A stretch of DNA of 64,000 bases, taken from positions 125,639 through 189,638 of the forward strand of contig JAFEGM010000034.1 in NCBI GenBank assembly GCA_018240025.1. The letters run 5' to 3'. A model generated the notes under the pieces. The model was not told the origin of the DNA. It saw nothing but the letters and a program-made list of their open reading frames with translations, and searched no databases. Position 1 is the stretch's first letter; each line of letters opens with the position of its first letter. The DNA comes from Verrucomicrobiota bacterium. Its GTDB lineage: Bacteria > Verrucomicrobiota > Verrucomicrobiia > Chthoniobacterales > SZAS-18. A program made the translations under genes and the position numbers. Shown here piece by piece: positions 57,618 through 64,000 of the stretch.

Positions 57618-59972
57618 GTGCGGCTCCGGGCCCTCCTCTGCGCCGCGCTGGGCCTCTCGGTGGTGCCCGCGGTGGCGTGGGCGGACGATCCCCCCAAGGA
57701 GGAGGCGCCGAAGAAGCCCGTCCTGGTCGCGCCCAAGCAGATCGACGCGCCGACGGTCCCCTACCCCGAAGGCGCGACGGGCTCGGCGACCGTGGTCGTC
57801 CAGGTCGTGGTCGAGAAGGACGGCACGGTCTCGGACGTCACGGTGGTGGACGGTGAGGAGCCCTTCGCCGCCGCGGCCGTCGCGAACGCGAAGTCCTGGA
57901 AGTTCGAGCCCGCGACGCGCGACGGCGTGGCCATCCGCGCCACGATCCGCGCGAAGGTCGTCTTCGAGCCGCCGGTCGTCGCGACGCCCGAGCCCCCGCC
58001 GTCCAAGGAGCCCGAGCCCCCACCCGCCCCCGGCGCGCCGAAGAAGAAGCAGCCCGAGCCCCCCGCCGTGGTCGACCTCACCGTCGAGGGCGAGCGGAAG
58101 GAGGTGGGCACCATCTCGATGGGCGGAGGCGAGATCCGTCAGCTCCCCGGCGCGTTCGGCGACCCGTTCCGCGCGATCGAGGCGCTCCCCGGCGTCACGC
58201 CGATCTTCAGCGGCGTGCCGTTCTTCTACGTGCGCGGCGCGCCGCCCGGGAACTCCGGCTACCTCGTCGACGGCGTCCCGGTGCCCATGCTGTTCCACCT
58301 GGGCGCGGGCCCGAGCGTCATCGCGCCGGGTCTGATCGACCGCGTGGACTTCTTCCCGTCGGGGTATCCGGCCCGCTACGGCCGCTTCTCGGGCGCGATC
58401 ATCGCCGGCGAGACGAAGGGCCCGGCGACGACGCTGCGCGGGGAGTGGAACATCCGCCTGTTCGACGCGAGCGCGCTCGTCGAGAGCCCGATCGGTGACG
58501 GCAAGGGCACGGCGCTGGTCGCGGGGCGCTACGGCTACCCCGGCCTGCTCCTGTCGCTGCTCTCGCCGGAGGTGGGCCTCCAGTACTGGGACTACCAGGT
58601 GCGGGCCAGCCGGCGCGTCGGCGACCGCGACGTGCTCTCGACGTTCGTCTTCGGCGCCTACGACAAGCTCACCGACAAGCGGCGCGACTACGACCTCTTC
58701 GACGTCCAGTTCCACCGGGTCGACCTGCGGTGGGATCATCTCGGGCAGTCCGGCGGCAAATCGCGGCTCGCCATGGGCCTCATGTTCGACCAGACGGGAG
58801 GCACCGGCGACTCGAAGGAGGACCGCGTGGCCACGCGCATGTTCGGCGGCCAGGTGCGCGAGGAGTGGGAGCAGCGTCTGTCGCCCGAGGTGCTGCTGCG
58901 CGCCGGCGGAGACCTCCTGCTGCAGCGCTTTGCGCTGGTCACGACGGCGAAGGGGAGCGACGGGCGCGACCAGCAGACCTTCTTCCCCTCGCGGTGGGAC
59001 ACGCGTCTCGGCGTGCGCGCCGACCTCGTGATCAAGCCGCACCCGCGGGTCGAGATCGTGGGCGGCGCGCGCGCCGATCTGTACGGCCAGGGCGGCACGT
59101 GGATCGTCGCCCTCGAGCCGCGGCTCGCCACGCGGGTGCGGGTCGCGCGCAAGGTCACCTGGATCAGCACGTTCGGCGTGGCCCACCAATCACCGACCTT
59201 CGTGGTCCCCGTGCCGGGCTTCGACATCGCCACGCTGCGTGACGGGCTCCAGAAGGCCTACCAGTTCGCCGAGGGGATCGAGGTGGAGCTGCCCGAGAAG
59301 GTCACGGTGACCACGACGGCCTTCTACACCGGCTTCCTGAACCTCAACGACATCAGCTCGGTGTGCATCTCGCTCGACGACCTGAACAAGGACTGCCGCC
59401 TCGACGAGCGCGTGCGCGGGCGCGCGTATGGCCTCGAGCTCATGCTCAAGCGGGATCTGACCCAGCGGCTCGGCGGGTGGCTCGCCTACACGCTGTCGCG
59501 CTCGGAGCGCAGCGTACGGGGCGAGTCGTTCCCGTCGGACTTCGACCGCACCCACGTCCTCTCGGCGGTCCTCGGCGTCGACCTCGGCCGGCACTGGCGC
59601 TTCGGCGGGCGCTTCTCGTACACGAGCGGACGCCCCGTGACGCTGAGCCTCCGCGGGCTCGGCGACCAGACGGGCACCAACGTCACCACGCCCGGCGAGC
59701 TCTCGGGTCTCGACCCGTCCACGCTGCTCAACGGCCGCCTGCGGCGGCGGTTGCCGGCCTTCATGCGCCTCGACGTGCGGCTCGAGAAGCGCTGGGTCTA
59801 CAGCGACACCAAGTCGCTCGCCTTCGTCGTCGAGTGGTTCAACGCCTTCCTCGCCAAGGAGCCCGTCGACTACAACAAGTGCCGCCTCGACGCCTCGCTC
59901 GAGCCCAAGTGCGAGCTCGAGGAGGTCGGCCCCGTCACCATCCCGAGCCTCGGGCTCGAAGGCACGTTCTAG
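57618..59972 (+). CDS. TonB C-terminal domain fused to a TonB-dependent receptor
   Basis: A 784-residue outer-membrane protein with a GTG start. The signal peptide ends at 'VVPAVAWA' (about 23). Residues about 40-120 form a TonB C-terminal-like domain ('YPEGATGSATVVVQVVVEKDGTVSDVTVVDG', 'NAKSWKFEPATRDG'). A Pro/Lys linker (about 125-155) leads to a receptor plug ('IRQLPGAFGDPFRAIEALPGVTPIFSG', 'FFYVRGAPPGNSGYLVDGVPVPML', 'VDFFPSGYPARYGRFSGAIIAGE') and a barrel ending in 'TIPSLGLEGTF'. Energiser domain and receptor in one chain is an unusual arrangement seen mainly in Myxococcota relatives. The ligand is unknown. Confidence 0.85.
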   Translation: MRLRALLCAALGLSVVPAVAWADDPPKEEAPKKPVLVAPKQIDAPTVPYPEGATGSATVVVQVVVEKDGTVSDVTVVDGEEPFAAAAVANAKSWKFEPATRDGVAIRATIRAKVVFEPPVVATPEPPPSKEPEPPPAPGAPKKKQPEPPAVVDLTVEGERKEVGTISMGGGEIRQLPGAFGDPFRAIEALPGVTPIFSGVPFFYVRGAPPGNSGYLVDGVPVPMLFHLGAGPSVIAPGLIDRVDFFPSGYPARYGRFSGAIIAGETKGPATTLRGEWNIRLFDASALVESPIGDGKGTALVAGRYGYPGLLLSLLSPEVGLQYWDYQVRASRRVGDRDVLSTFVFGAYDKLTDKRRDYDLFDVQFHRVDLRWDHLGQSGGKSRLAMGLMFDQTGGTGDSKEDRVATRMFGGQVREEWEQRLSPEVLLRAGGDLLLQRFALVTTAKGSDGRDQQTFFPSRWDTRLGVRADLVIKPHPRVEIVGGARADLYGQGGTWIVALEPRLATRVRVARKVTWISTFGVAHQSPTFVVPVPGFDIATLRDGLQKAYQFAEGIEVELPEKVTVTTTAFYTGFLNLNDISSVCISLDDLNKDCRLDERVRGRAYGLELMLKRDLTQRLGGWLAYTLSRSERSVRGESFPSDFDRTHVLSAVLGVDLGRHWRFGGRFSYTSGRPVTLSLRGLGDQTGTNVTTPGELSGLDPSTLLNGRLRRRLPAFMRLDVRLEKRWVYSDTKSLAFVVEWFNAFLAKEPVDYNKCRLDASLEPKCELEEVGPVTIPSLGLEGTF

Positions 59973-60006
59973 GCACGGGCGGGCGTTCCGCTAGGATGCG
60001 CCGGAG

Positions 60007-61554
60007 ATGCGCAAGACCGCTGGAATCCTCGTGCCGTTGTTCTCGCTCCGCACCGGGCGGAGCCTCGGCATCGGCGACGTCGCCGACCTCCCCGAGCTCG
60101 CCCGCCTCGCCAAGGACGCCGGCCAGGGCCTCGTGCAGCTCCTCCCCCTCGGAGAGCTCCCCGACGGCGAGAGCAGCCCGTACTCGGCGTGCACCTCGTT
60201 CGCCATCGATCCGATCTACGTCGCGGTCGACCGCCTCGAGGATCTCCGCGAAGAGGAGCGGGGCCCGCTGCTCGGTCCCGACGGCGAGGCCACGTTCGCG
60301 CGCCTCCGCGACGCGGCGCGCGTCGACTACGCCGCGGTGCGCGCGGTCAAGCGCCGCCTCCTGCGCGCGGCGTTCGATCGGTTCTTCGTCGAGCAGTGGG
60401 AAGGGGGCACGGCGCGCGCCGCCGCGCTGCGAGCGTTCGCCGAGGCCGAGGCCGCCTGGGTGCGCGACTACGCGCTCTACCGCGCGCAGAAGGCGCGCTA
60501 CGGCGAGGCGTGGTGGCTCGCGTGGCCCGCAGGCGTGCGCGAGCGCGACGCGACGGCCCTCGAGCGCGCAGGCCGCGAGCTCGGCCGCGAGGCGCTCTAC
60601 CACACATGGGTCCAGTGGGTGGCCCACGAGCAGTGGGACGCCGCGCGCAAGGAGTGCAACGCGATGGGCGTCGAGCTGATGGGCGACCTGCCCTTCATCG
60701 TCGGCGTCGACAGCGCCGACGTCTGGCAGCACAAGGGCGAGTTCCGCCGCGACTACAGCCTCGGGGTCCCCGGCGACGCGCTCGCGCCCGACGGGCAGGA
60801 CTGGGGCCTGCCCGCCTACGACTGGCCGGCGATGGACCAGAACGGGCTCGCGTGGCTCCGCGCGCGCGGCGCACACATGGGGCGGCTGTTCGATCGGTTC
60901 CGCGTCGACCACCTCGTCGGCTACTACCGCCAGTACGTGCGCACCCGCGACGACAAGGTCGGTCGCTTCGTGCCCGACGGCGGCGAGCCCGCGTGGATCG
61001 CGCGCGGCGAGGCGGTGCTCTCGGCGCTGATCGAGTCCACCAAGGGCAAGGTCATCGCCGAGGACCTCGGCACGATCCCGCCCTTCGTCGGCGCCTCCAT
61101 GAAGAAGCTCGGACTCCCGGGCTACAAGGTCATCATGTGGGAGCAGGACGAGCCGTCGAAGTGGCCGTACCTCTCGCTCGCCACGAGCGGCACGCACGAC
61201 ACCATCGCGATGATCACGTGGTGGGAGGCGCTCCGCTACGGCGAGCGCCGCGGGTTCCTCGAGCGCATCCCCTCGCTCCGCGCCGTCGCGCACGACCACG
61301 ACGTCGACAAGCTCTCGCCGCGCGTGCACGACGCGTTGCTCGACGCGCTGTACGGCGCGGGCTCCGAGCTCACCCTGCTCCCGCTCCAGGACGTGCTCGG
61401 GTGGAGCGACCGGGTCAACGTGCCCGGCGTCACGAGCAGCGACAACTGGAGCTTCCGGCTGCCGAAGACCATCGACGGCCTCCGCCACGACGGCGCCGTG
61501 GCCCACCGGCTGCGGGTGGCGGGCGATCTCGCCAGGAAGCACGGGCGGGCGTGA
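60007..61554 (+). CDS. malQ: 4-alpha-glucanotransferase (amylomaltase)
   Basis: A 515-residue GH77 amylomaltase, which transfers maltooligosaccharide units between alpha-1,4-glucans in glycogen and maltodextrin metabolism. 'GILVPLFSLRTGRSLGIGDVADL' and 'LLPLGELPDGESSPYSACTSFAIDP' are the family N-terminal signatures. The nucleophile is D301 in 'FRVDHLVGYY', the acid/base E352 in 'VIAEDLGTIPP', and the stabiliser D398 in 'SGTHDTIAM'. The acceptor region has 'MGDLPFIVGVDSADVWQHKGEF'. It lies 34 bases after the receptor fusion on the same strand; no other glycogen gene is nearby. Confidence 0.95.
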   Translation: MRKTAGILVPLFSLRTGRSLGIGDVADLPELARLAKDAGQGLVQLLPLGELPDGESSPYSACTSFAIDPIYVAVDRLEDLREEERGPLLGPDGEATFARLRDAARVDYAAVRAVKRRLLRAAFDRFFVEQWEGGTARAAALRAFAEAEAAWVRDYALYRAQKARYGEAWWLAWPAGVRERDATALERAGRELGREALYHTWVQWVAHEQWDAARKECNAMGVELMGDLPFIVGVDSADVWQHKGEFRRDYSLGVPGDALAPDGQDWGLPAYDWPAMDQNGLAWLRARGAHMGRLFDRFRVDHLVGYYRQYVRTRDDKVGRFVPDGGEPAWIARGEAVLSALIESTKGKVIAEDLGTIPPFVGASMKKLGLPGYKVIMWEQDEPSKWPYLSLATSGTHDTIAMITWWEALRYGERRGFLERIPSLRAVAHDHDVDKLSPRVHDALLDALYGAGSELTLLPLQDVLGWSDRVNVPGVTSSDNWSFRLPKTIDGLRHDGAVAHRLRVAGDLARKHGRA

Positions 61555-61628
61555 TGCGGCGCGCGTGACATAGTCATTTCTTCACGCGAGCTCCGCGGTG
61601 GGTGCACAACGTTCGCCCATGCGACATC

Positions 61629-61934
61629 ATGGCGGCTGCCATGGGGAGAGCGAGCCACCCGACACCTCCGGCCGGCCTGCGAGGGCTGACGTTCGTCGAC
61701 GTCGATGGCCGAGAGTACGCAGCGCTCTTCTTCGAACGCCCCATCCGATGGATGAAGAAACTGAGTCCCGCCGAGCGAGAGGTCGCAAGCTTTCTCCTGG
61801 ACGGTAAGGCCAACGCTGACATCGCGCGAGCACGTGGCGTCGCCGTCCGCACGGTCGCCAACCAAGTCGCAAGCCTGTACCGCAAGCTGGGCATCCGTTC
61901 GCGAGGCGAGCTGCTCGCTCGTTACGGCCTGTGA
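61629..61934 (+). CDS. Small LuxR-type HTH regulator
   Basis: A protein of about 101 residues whose C-terminal 60 residues form a LuxR/GerE helix-turn-helix: 'KKLSPAEREVASFLLDGKANADIARARGVAVRTVANQVASLYRKLGIRSRGELLARYGL'-type sequence, with the recognition helix around 'VRTVANQVASLYRKL'. No receiver or ligand domain is attached. The ATG at 61629 is used; GTG at 61602 and ATG at 61641 are alternatives. Its TGA overlaps the GTG of the next regulator (GTGA at 61931), so it heads a translationally coupled array. Confidence 0.8.
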   Translation: MAAAMGRASHPTPPAGLRGLTFVDVDGREYAALFFERPIRWMKKLSPAEREVASFLLDGKANADIARARGVAVRTVANQVASLYRKLGIRSRGELLARYGL

Positions 61935-62953
61935 GGGGCGTGGTCGGGGTCCTCGAGGCTGCCTACCGAGACTGCCCCGACGAACAGTGGGGACCGCAGA
62001 TCCTGGAAGCCGCCATCGCGGCGCTGGGTCGGCGCATCCTGGGCGGTGCGATCTTCGTCGTCGATGGCGTGCCCAATGGCGTCGGACAGCGTCGCATCGG
62101 CTCCTTTCGGAGCATGGCCATCCGTGGTGACGCGCCGCGTCTCCGAACACCAGGCGAGGCGTACGCCCTCCACAGCACCCTACCGGTGTCCCTACAGGAC
62201 TCCGCCTTCTTCGGCCCTTCGACCGCGACGCTGGCGTCCGATGCGCTCCGCACGCTCGAGGGGAGGCGTGGTGGAGACTTGCGCGACAACCCGATATGGA
62301 GAGCCAGCTGGCGCGCCTCGGTGGGCGACGCCATCGGGCTGCTCGGGCATGACGGACTCTCCAGCACGGTCGTCGTCTCACTCGCCGGCCCCCCGGGCAT
62401 TGCCTTTCCCGCCGCGCGCCGGCGGCTCTGGGCGCGAGTCGCTGCGCATCTCGGCTCGGCGCTGCGGCTGCGTACGCAGCCCCCGGTCGACGAGGCGCTG
62501 ATCCGTGCGGACGGACGCGTCGAACACCACGAACGCCTCTCTCGCGCTCAGCTCGATCGACTGAGGCTGCTGCACGCGGGCCGTCGCTGGGCACGCAGTC
62601 GCCAAGCGACGCCGTCCGAAGCCCTTCAGATCTGGCAGGGCCTCGGTGACGGGCGCTGGAGCCTCGTCGACCGAGTCGACAGCGACGGCAAGGTGTTCGT
62701 CGTGGCGCGACGGAACCAGCCCGCCGCCGAGCTGCGCTCGACGCCGCTCTCGGCCAAGCAACGCGCCGCTGTCAGCTTGCTCTCCATCGGATACTCGAAC
62801 AAGCAGGCCGCGTATGCGCTGGGCCTCTCGGCGGGCGCCGTGACGATGCTGCTCCAGCGAGCGCGCCTTGCGTGGGGGTTGAGCTCGCGCGCGGAGCTCG
62901 TCCGCGCCTTTCATCGGGCCCTGTCGACGGAGACGCCTCGTGCGCCGCATTAG
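61931..62953 (+). CDS. LuxR-like HTH regulator, array paralogue 1
   Basis: A 340-residue protein. About 270 N-terminal residues form an uncharacterised sensory-like domain ('VLEAAYRDCPDEQWGPQILEAAIAAL', 'SFRSMAIRGDAPRLR', 'NPIWRASWRASVGDAIGLLGHDGLSS'). The C-terminus is a LuxR-type HTH ('LSAKQRAAVSLLSIGYSNKQAAYALGLSAGAVTMLLQRARLAWG'). The start is GTG and overlaps the previous gene. It is a clear paralogue of the next gene: both have 'P-I-W-x-A-S-W', 'LLGHDG', 'GRWSLVDRVDSDGK' / 'GQWSLLDSIDRDGK' and the same HTH layout. Confidence 0.8.
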   Translation: MRGVVGVLEAAYRDCPDEQWGPQILEAAIAALGRRILGGAIFVVDGVPNGVGQRRIGSFRSMAIRGDAPRLRTPGEAYALHSTLPVSLQDSAFFGPSTATLASDALRTLEGRRGGDLRDNPIWRASWRASVGDAIGLLGHDGLSSTVVVSLAGPPGIAFPAARRRLWARVAAHLGSALRLRTQPPVDEALIRADGRVEHHERLSRAQLDRLRLLHAGRRWARSRQATPSEALQIWQGLGDGRWSLVDRVDSDGKVFVVARRNQPAAELRSTPLSAKQRAAVSLLSIGYSNKQAAYALGLSAGAVTMLLQRARLAWGLSSRAELVRAFHRALSTETPRAPH

Positions 62954-63968
62954 GGCCTCGCCACTCGACGTCCTCGAGGTGGCCTACCGCCAGGACCTGA
63001 GCGACGACGACTGGGTTGCGGCTGTCTTGACCGCGACACGAGACTGCTTCGAGATGCCCACTGTCGGGGCAGCGGGGTACATCGTCGATGGGACGATCGA
63101 CGTCGCCACCGGGTGTCGCATCCCGAGGACCTTCCGGGCGCTGACAACGCTCGGTGACGTGCACCGCATCGGGAGTGCCCGGCAGTTCCTCGACCTCTGT
63201 CGGCAGACGCCCGCGACTGCCCAGCAGGCCGTGTGGTTCTCAGGGACGGTCGCGACGCTCGCCTCCGCCCACCTGGAGATGTTGCCGGGGGCAGCGCCCG
63301 GCGACCTTCGTCGGTCACCGATCTGGCAAGCGAGCTGGTCCGACGCGGTTGCGGACGCCGTCACGCTGCTCGGACACGACGGCGGCCTCGGCACGATGGG
63401 CGTGGTCCTGGCGACGCCCGGCACGTCCGCGCTCCCTGCGCGCGAGCGCAAGCTCTGGTCGAGGGTGATGGCCCATGTCGGCGCGGCGCTGCGGGTCCGC
63501 CGTGACAGGGACAGGCGTGTCGACGCAGTCCTGTCGCGACGCGGTCATGTCGAGCACACAGCCCTGCGCCGGCAGCAGTTGGCAAACCTCCGCTCCGGGT
63601 ACGCGGCGCACGAGTCCGCGCGCCACCTGAGAGCGTCGCCCGAGCGAGCGCTCGAGCTGTGGCAGGGTCTCTGCGATGGGCAGTGGTCACTCCTCGACTC
63701 CATTGACAGGGACGGCAAAGCCTTCGTGCTCGCCGTTCGCAACTCTCCTGGCAGCGAAGTGGGGTTGCCGACGACCCATCGCCAACGAGCAGCGCTCGCC
63801 CTCGCCTCGCTTGGCTACGGAAACAAGCAGATTGGCTATGCGCTCGGCCTCCGAGAAGGAGCGGTCGCGATGCTCCTTCGCCGCGCCAAGGCATCGTTGG
63901 GAGTCCGCTCACGCACGGATCTCGTGCGGGCCTTCAAGCGCGGGTTGATCGGCAAGGAGTCACCCTGA
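62940..63968 (+). CDS. LuxR-like HTH regulator, array paralogue 2
   Basis: A 342-residue paralogue of the preceding regulator with the same layout: N-terminal domain ('SPLDVLEVAYRQDLSDDDWVAAVLTATRDCF', 'SPIWQASWSDAVADAVTLLGHDGGLG') and C-terminal HTH ('HRQRAALALASLGYGNKQIGYALGLREGAVAMLLRRAKASLG'). The GTG start lies inside the previous gene, a 14-base overlap. Its TGA overlaps the ATG of a third copy (63968). Ligand and targets unknown. Confidence 0.8.
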   Translation: MRRIRASPLDVLEVAYRQDLSDDDWVAAVLTATRDCFEMPTVGAAGYIVDGTIDVATGCRIPRTFRALTTLGDVHRIGSARQFLDLCRQTPATAQQAVWFSGTVATLASAHLEMLPGAAPGDLRRSPIWQASWSDAVADAVTLLGHDGGLGTMGVVLATPGTSALPARERKLWSRVMAHVGAALRVRRDRDRRVDAVLSRRGHVEHTALRRQQLANLRSGYAAHESARHLRASPERALELWQGLCDGQWSLLDSIDRDGKAFVLAVRNSPGSEVGLPTTHRQRAALALASLGYGNKQIGYALGLREGAVAMLLRRAKASLGVRSRTDLVRAFKRGLIGKESP

Positions 63969-64000
63969 TGGCGCGCGCGCCGTCTCCGCTCGACGTGGTC
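63968..64000 (+). CDS. Start of a third LuxR-array paralogue (partial)
   Basis: Only 11 codons are in the window: MARAPSPLDVV. The 'SPLDV' matches residues 7-11 of the preceding regulator, and the ATG overlaps that gene's TGA (TGATG), so the tandem array continues past the edge. Confidence 0.6.
   Translation, partial: MARAPSPLDVV

Noticed and set aside
1..64000. tRNA, rRNA, transposase or integrase genes marking an island
   Set aside because: None was recognised on either strand by eye, so the taxonomic change at about 24.2 kb is not explained by a visible mobile element.

Overview
The window reads as two taxonomically different pieces joined near 24.2 kb. Bases 1 to about 24.2 kb look like a Verrucomicrobiota genome, most likely Opitutales. 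The evidence is a PEP-CTERM exosortase-substrate protein, a giant autotransporter-associated beta-strand-repeat protein and CTG/GTG/GAA-leaning codon use. From about 24.3 kb to the end the GC is visibly higher and codons shift to CTC/GTC/GAG. The gene content there (DUF4388-J-domain fusion, Asp/Ala/Thr-rich lipoproteins, anti-sigma/kinase fusion, TonB-receptor fusion, LuxR paralogue array) is typical of Myxococcota, Polyangia-like. The switch appears to fall inside one gene, tlyA, at its conserved VALVKPQF coding segment, so an assembly or binning chimera is the first explanation to test. A true transfer junction is the alternative.

Left part. A response-regulator tail (2-157) faces two small Thr-rich secreted proteins (223-793, minus). 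A minus-strand iron-acquisition operon (934-6269) encodes a TonB siderophore receptor, a PiuC-type 2OG-Fe(II) dioxygenase, a PepSY membrane protein and a helical-repeat protein. A plus-strand photosensory operon (6541-10936) has 4-base overlaps: heme oxygenase, bacteriophytochrome histidine kinase, REC-HK-REC hybrid kinase. Two secreted surface proteins follow (10961-16263, minus), then a thioredoxin-fold DUF255 protein coupled to a SWIM-SNF2 helicase (16448-22083), a GNAT enzyme, and an orphan B12-binding/G-domain protein equal to the front part of IcmF (22815-23936).

Right part. It holds tlyA with a J-domain/DUF4388 gene; class I fructose-bisphosphate aldolase with an arrestin-like protein; an esterase lipoprotein; several lipoproteins and membrane proteins; a HAD dehalogenase divergent from a LysR regulator; an ECF sigma operon; and a second sigma factor followed one base later by a zinc-finger Ser/Thr kinase. 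The centrepiece (41345-52303) is a compact version of the selenium-dependent molybdenum-hydroxylase-associated purine-catabolism gene set: ygfK-ygeY-ygeW on plus, converging with an XdhD-like hydroxylase, ssnA and two fold-type-II PLP enzymes on minus. The genes within each strand overlap. YgfK lacks its central flavin module and SsnA its N-terminal sandwich domain. Next comes a radical SAM/SPASM maturase with a small zinc-ribbon lipoprotein carrying two YG[GS]P motifs, a candidate modified-peptide pair (53171-54954). The end of the window has a geranylgeranyl-reductase-like flavoprotein, a vWA protein, a TonB-domain/TonB-receptor fusion, 4-alpha-glucanotransferase, and an overlapping tandem array of LuxR-type regulators running off the edge.

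No rRNA, tRNA, CRISPR array or transposase was seen. No gene-free stretch exceeds 300 bases.
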